Position numbers and translations under genes: made by a program. Shown here piece by piece: positions 1 through 11,354 of a DNA stretch of 64,000 bases (position 1 is its first letter; every line of letters begins with the position of its first letter). Under the pieces are notes generated by a model that saw only the letters and a list, made by a program, of their open reading frames with translations, had not been told where the DNA came from and searched no databases. The stretch spans positions 1 through 64,000 of the forward strand of contig SKCR01021363.1 in the NCBI GenBank assembly GCA_019454045.1, in the 5' to 3' direction. This DNA comes from Zanthoxylum bungeanum (Eukaryota; Streptophyta; Magnoliopsida; Sapindales; Rutaceae).

Positions 1-539
1 TTGTACAACAAAGCCCAATAAGCCCATTTACAACATTAAAGCCCAAATCCATTTTAAGGCCCAATTAATTAAATACAAAAAATTCAATTTCACATTTAAT
101 AACCTAAGTGTATAACACAATTAATTAACCAATTCAATATTTCCAAAACACCAATTAGTCCAATTAATCATGTTCATTTTCATCATCACATGTCCAACAC
201 TTTTTGATTAAAATCAAACCCATAATTACATGCTCAAAGTCTCAATCCAATTAATTCCACAATCGACATTAAATCACATTCCCGAATGATTCTAACTCAT
301 CCAATGAATCAAAAATCAAAAAATCCAAGACTAATAGGGCAACTCTACATTCGGCCAACATAGAAAATTTGAGGAAAATTATTCCAAATCAATTTTCTTG
401 AAATTGATCCAATCAAACTTCAATTCAACATGTATTAAGCATACTTAAACATCCAATTTATTCAAATCATGCTCAAATACAAATTACCCAAATTTTAAGC
501 CCTAAACTTTTTCATGCTCAAACCTTGATCTTATACCAT
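1..539 (-). mobile_element. Ty1/Copia element F, 5' internal leader (partial)
   Basis: This stretch matches the leader of Copia C just inside its right LTR (about 57222-57797), with the same 'aagcccaataagccca' opening, so it is the 5' internal leader of a minus-strand Copia element whose remainder lies outside the window. A degraded primer-binding site (minus strand, about 527-538, reading TGGTATAAGATC where C has TGGTATCAGAGC) abuts the LTR. No coding sequence is visible. It is rich in short 'ccaatt/aattgg' words like the leaders of A, B and C. Confidence 0.75.
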
Positions 540-1892
540 TGTTGGTTTCTATTAAGGTCCCAAGATCAATAATAAACATGAATCAAGTGCGAATACACAT
601 CGAAGAAGTTGTGGAATACTTACATCGATCGGTTGAGCGACGCAGAGGCAATAAAAATTCAGATTCTGCCTTTGAACTGGTTCGGCAGTGAGCAGAAACA
701 ACTCACTGGTTTGGCCTCCATTTGGTCCTTCGCCAAGCTCCAAGCTTCGTCGAATAGTTCCCGGCTCATGGGTGAACTTCCATATCACCTTCGTATGTCT
801 CGTAAGTGTGCTAGGACTTGAGATTTTACCACAAAATCCCACTCTTGGCTTCCCTTCTTCTCTGCAGAACAAAAGAAAACAGCCCACTGGTTTGGGCGTG
901 AAGAGTAGAGAGAAAGAGAGAAGGAAAGATGTGTTGGATTAGTTGGAAAAGTGTAAATCAAACACTTATATATTTTCCAAAAATAAATAAGTGAATTACC
1001 ACATTTTTGGCTTCCAAAAAGTTAAATGGAAAAGCCTTCCAACAACTCCAACAACTACCATCAATCAATCAATCACATCAATCAATCAAGTGTCACATCA
1101 CTCAAAGTGACATGATTTGACGCTTGATGTGACTAGCGATTTGACGCTTGATTTGACTTGCGTGCCGCACTCAAATTCGAAATACGAATGCGCTCGCAAA
1201 CAATCCCGGGCTCGGGTTCGCTAATTCCAAATTAACGAATTTTCCGTTGCGTCGTAATTAAAGGATTATGCCTAACAAAATCACTATTCACGTCGCTAAC
1301 AAATTAATTCTAAATTAACTCGTTCGTCCGAATTAAAATCTAATTTTAATTCCGCGTCGAAATCTAATTTCGTTTAATATATAAAATTAAGAGAACCAGT
1401 CCCGTATCATACGTGACCATCATCTTCATATGACTGGAGTGACACTTCCGTCTTGACATCACACCTAACACACTACGATTCTCAATATACCCAGTATTGG
1501 TGTACATAGAACCTGTTAAAGCCATGGACGACCGCAACCAAAGTATATTGATTGTCGCAAGTATTAGCGGTGCAAGTCTCAGGTTAAGACCAAATACACC
1601 TACCCTAATTTCGGACTTCCATAGACACATAGTCATACTACCAATGGAATTCCAATGGGTCTATCCAGAACGAAGCTGTTTCCCATACCATCGGTGAACA
1701 CAACCTCCTATTACACTTGCATGAGTATCTTATACCCAATATATGAGAACTATGTCGTTGTGCCCTCACAACGCGTACAAGTGTAATACTAGTCTTTTAC
1801 GTATTTATCGATGTCCAATCTCGATAATACTCTGACTATGGATATTTAATGATTTAATCCTTCGTGGATTGATACTGTCTCATATCATTCTC
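540..1892 (-). repeat. Copia F 5' LTR, first part (split by Gypsy insertion)
   Basis: The LTR begins TGTTGG at 540 on the plus strand and is homologous to both LTRs of Copia C (49953-52014 and 57798-59728). It lacks about 520 bp present in C (roughly C 50826-51345), the gap lying near 1375-1395. The LTR is interrupted after 1892 by the chromovirus and resumes at 10572. A TATA-like element on the minus strand lies near 965-975, by comparison with the AATATATAAG word in B and C. The small ORFs here are not genes. Confidence 0.85.
1888..1892. repeat. Target site duplication, left copy (TTCTC)
   Basis: TTCTC immediately precedes the 5' LTR start (TGTGATAC at 1893) and is repeated exactly at 10572-10576 after the 3' LTR end (GTGACA). 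This 5-bp duplication is the size made by Gypsy integrases and fixes both ends of the nested element. Confidence 0.93.
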
Positions 1893-3696
1893 TGTGATAC
1901 TTTATAATAATAATGATGATTAGATAGCAGTGGGGTTTAAAAAAAAAAAAAGGGACAGACGTGTTTTATAAAAATAAATATATTTTCTCTCTCTCATTTT
2001 CTCTCAGCCTCTCTTTCTCCCAAATCTGTTTTCTTTTATTTTCTCTTTCTTCTTTTTCATTTTCTTTCTCGCCAACTTCAAATCATCGCTGATGTGTCTC
2101 CGTTGGTCGGTTTTCTTCACGCGCCGGACCGCCGCGTAGCTGCCGCCGCCAGCTTTCCGTCGCCACCAAGATCGATCCCAGAAGCCGTCGGACGCGCCGC
2201 CACGCGCCTCCAGAGCAGGACGCCACGTCGCCACTTCTTCTGCCGTTTCCGGCCGTTTCCGGCCACCTCTGACCTGACCACCGCCGGCGAGTGAGCACGA
2301 TTCAGGCCGAGACCTTTCCAACGCCAGTGGTCACTTCCCGATCCGACATCGTTTGGGTTGTTTTCTGTATTATAGCTTCGGTATTTCGGGATTTGTGTTG
2401 GGAGTGAGATCTGACCGTTGGATCGACGATCTGATCGCATCTGATTGTTGCTCTTGAAATTACGAGCATTTTGATATATATATTCGCCGTAGAAAATATT
2501 TGGTTGTGGGGTCCGCTTTTTGGTGGTGGGGCCCGATCTTTGTTGTGGGGCCCGCTTGCCTCGCTGAGCATCCTAATTAGTTCCAGAGCTGTTCGTTGCT
2601 GTTTTCTTCTCAGCTTTGTTGTTTGGGGATTTCGGGCAATAATCGTTATTAACTTTTGCGTGAATTGAGGTAAGTACACTCTGTGGTGATTCTCTTAACA
2701 TTTGTTTGATGATTGATGGTTGTTGTGTGAGTTGGTAAATATATATATATAAATATATATTGGCATTATCATATATATATATATTGTTATATATATATTA
2801 TCATATTGTGAGATATTATATTGAGATATTGAAAGCATGATAATATGAAATCATGATTGTTGAGATGAGTTTGATTTGTTTGGATGCGAGAGGTGATTGT
2901 ATTGGATGATGTGTATTGTTGTGATATGCTGCCGGGTTTGGTATAATAGTGGTCGGATTTGAGATGAGATGTGATGATACATCTGATGATATGAGATGAT
3001 AGAAAACCTTGGGAGTTGTCATTGAGGTACACTTCCATTGGTTTTGATTTGAGGAAGTACGGGGGCTTCCTATTTGAGTATATTTTACTCACATTTTACG
3101 AGTTGATATGGTTGGAAACCTTGGGAGTTGTCATTGAGGTACACTTCCATTGGTTTTGATATGGGGGAGTACAGGGGCTTCCTCATTGAGTACATTACAG
3201 ACCTCTGTTATACTAGACCCGGAGTAGTAGCCATGGTTGATGGATGTTGGTAATTGTTGTGGGATGATTGTGTGAGATGATATTATAATATATGCTATTT
3301 TCATATATTATATTATATATATTCATTATATAATCTTATTTTGTTGGTGAGGTCTTGTTGAGAGAATGAGTGTTTACTTACTGAGCTTTATAAGCTCACC
3401 CCCCTTTCCCCTAACATTTCAGGTGATCCGCCTGCGCAGTAGTAGCAGTACCAGAGTTGTTCCACGTGCCACAGTTGTACTTTGGGTTGGACCAGACATT
3501 AGTGTCATCTTTTGTATTTATTTTCTTGTATTGTGTTGTTAAATCACAACAGTTGTGTATACTGTTTGGATTTGTAATAAGTGATGTAATATTTGTGTGC
3601 ATTTGATTGGTTGTCTGACATATAGAATGCTCGAGCTAAAGAAGTCTTCGAACCTCTTTCTAGGGTTGGGCCCGCTCTAGGGAGGGGGTCGTGACA
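1893..3696 (+). repeat. 5' LTR of the Gypsy chromovirus
   Basis: This LTR is 1804 bp, starts TGTGATAC and ends GTGACA. It is nearly identical to 8765-10571. It contains a GC-rich block at 2090-2300, three GTGGGGYCCG-like repeats near 2505-2555, an AT dinucleotide stretch around 2739-2815, and an imperfect internal duplication of about 80 bp (from 3004 and again from 3116). Several apparent ORFs, such as those on the minus strand between 2004 and 2679, recur in the 3' LTR and are not genes. Confidence 0.95.
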
Positions 3697-3700
3697 GATT

Positions 3701-3712
3701 TGGTATCAGAGC
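3701..3712 (+). other. Primer-binding site (initiator-Met tRNA type)
   Basis: TGGTATCAGAGC lies four bases after the 5' LTR end. It is the usual plant retrotransposon PBS complementary to the 3' end of initiator methionine tRNA, where minus-strand DNA synthesis is primed. Confidence 0.93.
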
Positions 3713-3785
3713 CTAGGTTTATAGGTTCTGTAGACACATTGCATTGGAGAGAGTATTAACGACGTAGCTTTTTGTTTGTAGGAAA

Positions 3786-4385
3786 ATGTCTGGTCGTGGC
3801 CGTGGAACTGGTACTCAACGCGGGAGAGGGAGAGCTCGACGAACTGTGAGGGTGTCGAGTATAGGTATTGAGAGACCCCAGATTCTGCCTGTAGATCATG
3901 TATCGGATGTAGCTTCATCTGGTATTCCACCTGTTTTTGAGATTGGTGAAGGTTCTAGACCTGCACCCCCAGTAGTTTCGACGGCTGTTCCCACTGGTAT
4001 TCCTGTAGCTGCACCTGATGATACTCCTGCAGTGGTACCTAATGTGACCTCTGCTGCTCCTCCAGTTCCCCCGACAGTTTCACATTACGAAAATGTATTG
4101 GGAAGATTGATTGATGTAGTTGCACAGATGGCTAACAGAGAGCCAACAGGTATTGCTCCTGCGAGCGGCAGTGGTAATACAAGCAAATTGGATCAATTTC
4201 TAAGTTTAAGGCCTCCACAGTTTCATGACACAGCCGATCCCCTAGTTGCAGAGAAATGGAAGGATGACATTCAACATATATTTAGAGTGTTGGATTTGAC
4301 TGATCAAGAGAAGGTTAGATTTGCTACTTATATGATGAGAGAGGAGAAGCAGAGAGGTGGTGGGAGCATACTGAGACTGTATTGA
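3786..4385 (+). pseudogene. gag: Gypsy gag, N-terminal part (frameshifted)
   Basis: This is the N-terminal part of the Gag structural protein, which forms the cytoplasmic virus-like particle. The ATG at 3786 is 73 bases past the PBS. The product opens with a basic Arg/Gly-rich stretch (about residues 3-22), then a Pro/Val/Ala-rich low-complexity linker (about 50-100). The conserved retrotransposon gag domain begins near residue 138. The frame breaks near 4341, where an extra G in a purine run sends translation into a short nonsense tail and a stop at 4385. The rest of gag continues in another frame from about 4340. The homology of the continuation is clear, so this is one gene broken by a 1-bp change rather than a separate small gene. 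Confidence 0.88.
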
Positions 4386-5644
4386 TGGACAAGTTGAGAT
4401 CTCCTGACTTTTGGAGAACAGATAGATCTGAAAGACCCCAGTTTATTACATGGGATATGTTCGTGGAAGCCTTCAATGAGAAGTACTTTCCGTATGCTTA
4501 TCGTAATCAACAGCGTCGACTATTCGAACACTTGGTTCAGGGGCCGACAGAGACAGTGATGGAATACGAGAGACGGATGATTTCATTATCTCGTTATTAT
4601 CCAGAATTGGTACGCCGTGAGGAAGATAAATGTGAGAAATTCAAGAGTGGATTGAGACAACAGATCAGATCAAGAATTTCAATTTTGGGAAAACTGGCAT
4701 ACACAGAATTGGTTGACCGAGCCATGATTGCTGAAAGTGACATCAAAGTTGAAAAAGAGAATAGAACTGCTTTTCAGGAGAACAGAAAGAGGGGGCGATA
4801 TGAGATTTCTGAGGGTGGGCATGGTAGATCTATCAGTAGGCAGTATACTCCACAGCCGGGTCACAGTGGGTTACCACCGAGAGGCACCCAGAGTGCACCT
4901 TTCAGAGGACAGTTTCGTAGGGGTCAGACGGAGCAGGTTCAGAGTAGAGGTCCAGCACCATCGGTTGATCAGAGTGCAGTGAGTGTGGCATCTCGCCCTA
5001 CTGGCCCTCGTCGATGTTATAACTGTGGTCAGGAAGGTCATATTAGTGTGCATTGTACCAGAGGAAAGATGTGTTATGTATGCCAACAGCCTGGACATGT
5101 AGCAAGAGAATGTCCTATTAGAGGCGAATCTCATGGAGCTGAGCCGACTGTAGGACATGGTAGAGGGACGAGTTCTTATGGTAGTCGTGGAAGAGGTTCA
5201 GGTTTTACACAGAATAGAGGCAGGGGAGCGATGGGTGGTTTGGATGGTGGTAGAGGACCGTCATCTCAGACTCATACTGCACCTGGTGTTGTTAGGGGTC
5301 GAGTTTTTGCTTTAACGGAGCATGAGGCACAGGAGGGTGGTACGGTATCAGGCTCAGTGCAGATATCAGGTATTTTTGTTCGAGCTTTATTTGATACGGG
5401 TTCTACACATTCATTTATTGCTACTAGTTGTATTCCTTGTCTGAATAGTGTACCTGAGGTTAATAAGTATCCTTTGATTGTGAGTCTTCCTTCGGGGAAG
5501 GACATTAGAATAGATGTGGTATTTAGAGGATTAAGTATTGAGATTGAGGCGAGACAACTACCAGTTATACTTTACCCATTAGAAATGGAATTTTGGTTTG
5601 ATTTTAGGGATGGATTGGTTGACCACTCATGGAGCAGTTATTGA
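4382..5644 (+). pseudogene. gag-pro: Gypsy gag C-terminus, two zinc knuckles and aspartic protease (frameshifted)
   Basis: This segment continues Gag from the segment ending at 4385. It carries the second half of the gag domain (residues 1-110), a basic Gln/Gly/Arg-rich linker, and two CCHC zinc knuckles, CYNCGQEGHISVHC (about residue 212) and CYVCQQPGHVAREC shortly after, which bind genomic RNA during packaging. A second Arg/Gly-rich spacer follows. Then comes the aspartic protease with its catalytic motif ALFDTGSTHSF near 5385-5415, which would cut the polyprotein. The frame breaks near 5592, where an extra T in a T run shifts out of the protease C-terminal motif ILGMDWL, which lies in the next segment. 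The start at 4382 is simply the first ATG after the previous break and is not a true start. Confidence 0.9.
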
Positions 5645-7067
5645 TTGCAGTAAAAAGGAAGTACGGTTTAAGTCAGAGGGTGGAGAGTTTAAGGTGGTCA
5701 GTGATTGTAATCAGGTTGTGGTACCCATTATTTCTGCCATGTCAGCTTGTAGGATGATCAGACAGGGGTGTAAAGGCTTTTTAGCAAGCATCACTACAGT
5801 GGAAAAAGAGAAATCGATTCTGATAGCAGATATTCCAGTTGTGAGTGAGTACCAGGATGTCTTTCCTGATGAGTTACCAGGGTTGCCACCTCGTAGAGAT
5901 CTAGAATTCACTGTGGATTTAATTCCGGGAACTACTCCTATTTCCATATCACCATACCGTTTGGCCCCAGCAGAAATGAAGGAGCTGAAGGAACAGTTGC
6001 AAGAACTGTTGGATCGAGGGTTTATTCGGCCTAGTGTTTCACCCTGGGGAGCACCAGTGTTGTTTGTGAAGAAGAAGGATGGCACCTTAAGATTGTGTAT
6101 AGATTATCGTCAGCTTAATAAGGTGACTATCAAGAATCGGTATCCGTTACCCAGAATTGATGATTTATTTGACCAACTTCAGGGGGCTTCGGTGTTTTCA
6201 AAAATTGATCTTCGATCGGGATATCATCAGATGAGGATTCGGGATACAGATATTCCCAAGACTGCATTTCGAACGAGATACGGACACTATGAATTTTTAG
6301 TCATGCCGTTTGGACTTACTAATGCCCCTGCAGCATTCATGGATTTGATGAATAGAGTGTTCCAGCCGTATCTAGACAAATTTGTTGTAGTCTTTATTGA
6401 TGACATCTTAGTGTATTCGCCTTCTCAGATCGACCATGTGCACCATCTTCGGTTGATACTTGAGATTTTGAGGAGAGAACAACTTTATGCCAAGTTCTCT
6501 AAATGTGAATTTTGGTTGGACAGAGTGGTATTTCTGGGACACATCATATCGGGGGAAGGTATTTATGTTGATCCACAAAAGGTTGAAGCAGTTTTAAAAT
6601 GGGAGAGACCGAGAACAGTGACAGAGATTCGAAGTTTCCTGGGATTGGCAGGCTACTACCGTCGATTTATACAAGATTTCTCTATTATTGCTGCTCCGAT
6701 GACACAGCTGACAAGGAAGAAGGTACCGTTCTTGTGGACTGATGATTGTGAGAGGAGTTTCCAAACTTTAAAAGAGAGATTAACTACTGCACCAGTGCTT
6801 ACTTTGCCTTCCGGGCTTGATGGATTTGTGGTTTATACTGATGCATCACATCAGGGGTTAGGATGTGTACTGATGCAACATGGAAGGGTGATTGCTTATG
6901 CCTCGAGACAATTGAAGACCCATGAGAAGAATTATCCTACTCATGATTTGGAAATGGCTGCAATTGTTCATGCTTTAAAGATTTGGAGACATTACTTATA
7001 TGGTGCTAAGTGTGAGATTTTTACTGATCATAAGAGTTTGAAATACTTCCCACTCAAAAGGAGTTAA
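5598..7067 (+). pseudogene. pol: Gypsy reverse transcriptase and RNase H (frameshifted segment)
   Basis: This opens with the protease end motif ILGMDWL, so it is a continuation and not a separate gene. It then carries the full reverse transcriptase: [12 protein letters not shown], the [10 protein letters not shown] region, and the catalytic FIDDILVYS box near 6391-6416, with both aspartates present. RNase H follows, with [15 protein letters not shown] near 6826 and the [18 protein letters not shown] region. These copy the RNA template into DNA and degrade the RNA strand. The frame is lost near 7049, where one base is missing compared with the expected continuation, giving a stop at 7067. The key residues are intact on either side, so decay is recent or artefactual. 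Confidence 0.93.
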
Positions 7068-7069
7068 AT

Positions 7070-8650
7070 TTGAGACAGAGACGTTGGATGGAATTCCTTA
7101 GTGACTACGATTGCACCATTAATTATCATCCAGGGAAGGCCAATGTCGTTGCTGATGCCCTTAGTAGGAAAAATGTGGGTGAATTACAGTTTCTAAGAGT
7201 CAGACAGAAGATGTTCGAGGAGTTAGCGGAGTTACGATTGACCTTTGGGATATCTGTCGAAGCAGGCCTTCTTGCTCATATTAAGGTTCGACCTACATTG
7301 TTGGATAGACTTAAAACAGCCCAGGGTGAGGATGATCAGTGTGGGAAGTGGAGATCGGAGATTACTAAGGGGGGGACTTCCAATTTCAGATTAAGTTCAG
7401 AGGATGTATTACTTTTGGGGGATAGAGTTGTAGTACCACATTCGGGATCGCTCAAACGGGAAATCTTGGATGAGGCCCATGATGCTCCATATAATATGCA
7501 TCCAGGGAGCACCAAGATGTATCAAAATCTGAAGAAAAATTATTGGTGGCCAGGAATGAAGAGAGATATTGCAGAGTTTGTATCTCGGTGTTTGATTTGT
7601 CAGCAAGTTAAAGCAGAACATCAACATCCAGCCGGATTACTCCAGCCTCTACCTATACCAGAGTGGCCATGGGAGAATATTGCAATGGATTTTGTAGTTG
7701 GATTTCCGAGGACACGGAAGGGTTTCGATGCAATTTGGGTGATAGTGGACCGATTATCTAAGTCTGCTCATTTTCTACCGATTCGAGTTACATGGGGACC
7801 AGAAAGACTAGCAGAACTGTATGTGGAGCAGATTGTGCGGATACATGGAGTACCGACTACAATTGTATCAGATAGAGATGCCAGATTTACTTCTCGTTTT
7901 TGGCAGAGCTTCCAGAAGTCGATGGGATCGAAGATTACTTTGAGCACAGCATTCCATCCTCAGACTGACGGACAGTCAGAACGAACTATCCAGACATTGG
8001 AGGACCTACTGAGATCATGTGTTTTGACTTTTGCTGGAGGATGGGATGGTCACCTTCATTTGATAGAGTTTGCCTACAACAACAGCTTTCAAGCAAGTAT
8101 CGGTATGGCTCCATTTGAGGCATTGTATGGGAGGAGGTGTAGAACCCCTGTTTGTTGGGGGGAAGTTGGAGATAGACAGGTTCATGGCTCAGAATTGATT
8201 AATTTGACATCCGATAGAATCAGGCTGATTCGATCTAGGCTGTTAGAGGTGCAGAGTCGACAGAAGAGTTATGCCGATCGTAGGAGGAAAGACCTCGAGT
8301 TCCAAGTGGGGGATAGAGTCTTTTTGAAGGTCTCTCCTTGGAAAGGAATTTTGAGATTTGGTCGAAAGGGAAAGTTAGCACCCCGCTATATTGGTCCTTA
8401 CGAGATATTGGAGAGGTTGGGCAAGGTGGCTTATCGTCTGGCATTACCACCAGAGTTAGAAAGGATTCATAATGTATTTCATGTGTCGATGCTGAAAAAG
8501 TACGTACCAGATCCTACACACATCCTGGAAAATCAGCCGGTCGAGTTGAGTGAGAGTATGACTTATGAAGAAAAGCCTGTGAAGATTGTAGAACGAAAGG
8601 TCCAAGAGTTGAGATCCAGACGGATTCCTTGTAAAGGTTTTGTGGACTAA
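7070..8650 (+). pseudogene. int: Gypsy integrase (frameshifted segment)
   Basis: This contains the end of RNase H (the 'ADALSR' motif, near 7155-7170), then integrase. The HHCC zinc domain lies about 7480-7625 (HP, then CLIC). The DDE catalytic core has the first Asp in AMDFVVGFP (about 7690), the second in IVSDRDARF (about 7875) and the Glu in TDGQSERTIQTLE (about 7970-8010). The GPY motif is IGPYEIL near 8390-8410. Integrase inserts the cDNA into chromosomes. The frame breaks near 8627, where about two bases are missing, so the last about 38 codons lie in another frame. The first residues (MRQRRW) come from a TTG codon after the previous break and are not a real start. Confidence 0.92.
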
Positions 8651-8752
8651 TCATCATATTCGAGAGGCAACATGGGAATTGGAAAAGGATATGAGAGAGA
8701 AATATCCAGATCTATTTGAGGATTTAGAAATTTCGGGGACGAAATTTTTGTA
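8636..8752 (+). pseudogene. Chromodomain-like C-terminus of Gypsy integrase
   Basis: This reads in the frame after the last break and ends at a TAA at 8750-8752. It carries the pattern typical of plant chromovirus integrase tails: a Trp, then HH, EATWELE, and YPDLFE. In chromoviruses this module is thought to bind histone marks and steer integration to heterochromatin. It is separated from the integrase ORF only by the indel near 8627. Confidence 0.82.
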
Positions 8753-8764
8753 AGGTGGGTAGAT
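8753..8764 (+). other. Polypurine tract of the Gypsy element
   Basis: A purine-rich stretch (aggtgggtagat) lies directly between the stop codon of pol and the 3' LTR start at 8765. This is where the plus-strand primer forms. It is a rather weak, interrupted tract. Confidence 0.75.
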
Positions 8765-10571
8765 TGTGATACCTTATAATAATAATGATGATTAGATAGC
8801 AGTGGGGTTTTAAAAAAAAAAAGGGACAGACGTGTTTTATAAAAATAAATATATTTTCTCTCTCTCATTTTCTCTCAGCCTCTCTTTCTCCCAAATCTGT
8901 TTTCTTTTATTTTCTCTTTCTTCTTTTTCTTTCTTTCTCTCGCCAACTTCAAATCATCGCTGATGTGTCTCCGTTGGTCGGTTTTCTTCACGCGCCGGAC
9001 CGCCGCGTAGCTGCCGCCGCCAGCTTTCCGTCGCCACCAAGATCGATCCCAGACGCCGTCGGACGCGCCGCCACGCGCCTCCAGAGCAGGACGCCACGTC
9101 GCCACTTCTTCTGCCGTTTCCGGCCGTTTCCGGCCACCTCTGATGACCACCGCCGGCGAGTGAGCACGATTCAGGCCGAGACCTTTCCAACGCCAGTGGT
9201 CACTTCCCGATCCGACATCGTTTGGGTTGTTTTCTGTATTATAGCTTCGGTATTTCGGGATTTGTGTTGGGAGTGAGATCTGACCGTTGGATCGACGATC
9301 TGATCGCATCTGATTGTTGCTCTTGAAATTACGAGCATTTTGATATATATATTCGCCGTAGAAAATATTTGGTTGTGGGGTCCGCTTTTTGGTGGTGGGG
9401 CCCGATCTTTGTTGTGGGGCCCGCTTGCCTCGCTGAGCATCCTAATTAGTTCCAGAGCTGTTCGTTGCTGTTTTCTTCTCAGCTTTGTTGTTTGGGGATT
9501 TCGGGCAATAATCGTATTAACTTTTCTTTGCGTGAATTGAGGTAAGTACACTCTGTGGTGATTCTCTTAACATTTGTTTGATGATTGATGGTTGTTGTGT
9601 GAGTTGGTAAATATATATATATATATATATATTGGCATTATCATATATATATATATTGTTATATATATATTTTCATATTGTGAGATATTATATTGAGATA
9701 TTGAAAGCATGATAATATGAAATCATGATTGTTGAGATGAGTTTGATTTGTTTGGATGCGAGAGGTGATTGTATTGGATGATGTGTATTGTTGTGATATG
9801 CTGCCGGGTTTGGTATAATAGTGGTCGGATTTGAGATGAGATGTGATGATACATCTGATGATATGAGATGATAGAAAACCTTGGGAGTTGTCATTGAGGT
9901 ACACTTCCATTGGTTTTGATTTGAGGAAGTACGGGGGCTTCCTATTTGAGTATATTTTACTCACATTTTACGAGTTGATATGGTTGGAAACCTTGGGAGT
10001 TGTCATTGAGGTACACTTCCATTGGTTTTGATATGGGGGAGTACAGGGGCTTCCTCATTGAGTACATTACAGACCTCTGTTATACTAGACCCGGAGTAGT
10101 AGCCATGGTTGATGGATGTTGGTAATTGTTGTGGGATGATTGTGTGAGATGATATTATAATATATGCTATTTTCATATATTATATTATATATATATATTC
10201 ATTATATAATCTTATTTTGTTGGTGAGGTCTTGTTGAGAGAATGAGTGTTTACTTACTGAGCTTTATAAGCTCACCCCCCTTTCCCCTAACATTTCAGGT
10301 GATCCGCCTGCGCAGTAGTCAGTACCAAGTGTTGTTCCACGTGCCACAGTTGTACTTTGGGTTGGACCAGACATTAGTGTCATCTTTTGTATTTATTTTC
10401 TTGTATTGTGTTGTTAAATCACAACAGTTGTGTATACTGTTTGGATTTGTAATAAGTGATGTAATATTTGTGTGCATTTGATTGGTTGTCTGACATATAG
10501 AATGCTCGAGCTAAAGAAGTCTTCGAACCTCTTTCTAGGGTTGGGCCCGCTCTAGGGAGGGGGTCGTGACA
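8765..10571 (+). repeat. 3' LTR of the Gypsy chromovirus
   Basis: This LTR is 1807 bp and nearly identical to 1893-3696. The visible differences are a few substitutions (for example agaagccg versus agacgccg), small indels near 9143, 9513 and 10318, and AT-repeat length changes. It is followed by the TTCTC duplication at 10572-10576. Confidence 0.95.
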
Positions 10572-10733
10572 TTCTCCGTCCATGAACAATCATAGGGACC
10601 TCCTATCATTTACACATCTAGGTGATCTAATCACAAATGATAAGAGAGCAATCTCCTTTGTCACATAGTTAATTTGTACAACAACACCATGATCTGTACA
10701 AATAGTGACTCTATGGGTCATAATTGTCCAACA
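10572..10733 (-). repeat. Copia F LTR, second part after the Gypsy insertion
   Basis: This resumes the F LTR interrupted at 1892. The sequence through 'ctatgggtcataattgtccaaca' matches the ends of the C LTRs (51850-52014 and 59565-59728). The first five bases are the duplicated target. The LTR ends CCAACA, the inverted partner of TGTTGG at 540. Without the insertion, the LTR would be about 1.51 kb. Confidence 0.88.
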
Positions 10734-11354
10734 GGAGCTCCCATATATCATGCTCAAAACTGAAATTAGAGGAGGAAAAGAGGATAGGGAGCTTACTTTG
10801 CATGAGAGGAATCTTGGCACCATCACTTGTTACTCCAAAATGATGAAAAAATGAAGAAAGAACAATGACTTTCTTTTCTAAGGGAAATGGAAGTATTTCA
10901 CGTTACTTTTTGGCTTGAGAAGGGGATGGATGAATATTTTTCTATTTATAGGGCATAAGGCTGATTTTTATTTGTAAATGAGTGGCTAGGGTGAGGCCAC
11001 ATCACCCAATTCTATTTATTCCCAAAATTATTATAACAATCACGCAAATCTCGAATTTTAACCTTCTTTCGGTTCGAATTTGGTAAAATATCCAACGCAG
11101 AAGTTGTAGTTCTCAGTCTTATCTTTCCGAAGATATAAAGCTCATAAAAATCGAAGATTGCACGAAAACATTACGACCGAAATACCATGGGCTATCCGGA
11201 TTTAATCTTGGGATGAATTCCGTATCGGAACTGCGAGGAATTTACTGAATGTCCCAAAAATTATTTCATGAGTATATACATGTTCGAACATGATTTATAT
11301 CATGTATCATATGTCCCATAATTTAATAGTCGTCAAGATTACCGGGGTGTTACA
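10734..11354 (-). repeat. Gypsy LTR remnant (TGTAACACCCC type)
   Basis: Read on the minus strand this starts TGTAACACCCCGGTAATC at 11354, the standard opening of many plant Gypsy LTRs. It runs leftward through a TATA-like CTATAAATAG near 10945-10954, and is cut at 10733/10734 by Copia F. A minus-strand ORF that begins at about 10826 with MMVPRFLSCK lies downstream of the TATA box, but it runs across the junction into F LTR sequence and is not considered a gene. No partner LTR was found in the window. Confidence 0.6.

Larger units (their letters stand above)
1893..10571 (+). mobile_element. Ty3/Gypsy chromovirus-type LTR retrotransposon, full length, nested in Copia F
   Basis: This is a structurally complete 8.7-kb element: 5' LTR 1893-3696, PBS, gag, protease, reverse transcriptase, RNase H, integrase, a chromodomain-like C-terminus, polypurine tract, 3' LTR 8765-10571, and 5-bp target duplications. 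The pol order (RT and RNase H before integrase) defines Gypsy. The GPY motif after integrase and the chromodomain-like tail put it with chromoviruses, probably Tekay/Del-like. The LTRs differ at only about ten places, mostly small indels, so insertion looks recent. The reading frame is nevertheless broken four times (near 4341, 5592, 7049 and 8627), so as given it could not make its polyprotein. Confidence 0.95.

Noticed and set aside
2004..2679. Overlapping Arg/Gly/Ser-rich minus-strand ORFs up to 125 codons, also at 8875-9551
   Set aside because: They lie in the GC-rich part of the Gypsy LTRs and occur in both copies with frame changes. They have no homology and low-complexity composition.
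3701..3712. tRNA-like sequence
   Set aside because: It is only a primer-binding site complementary to a tRNA 3' end. No cloverleaf or tRNA gene is present here or at the other PBS sites.
10590..10826. 78-codon minus-strand ORF downstream of a TATA-like box
   Set aside because: It crosses the junction between Copia F LTR and a Gypsy LTR remnant, so it is chimeric and unlikely to be a gene.
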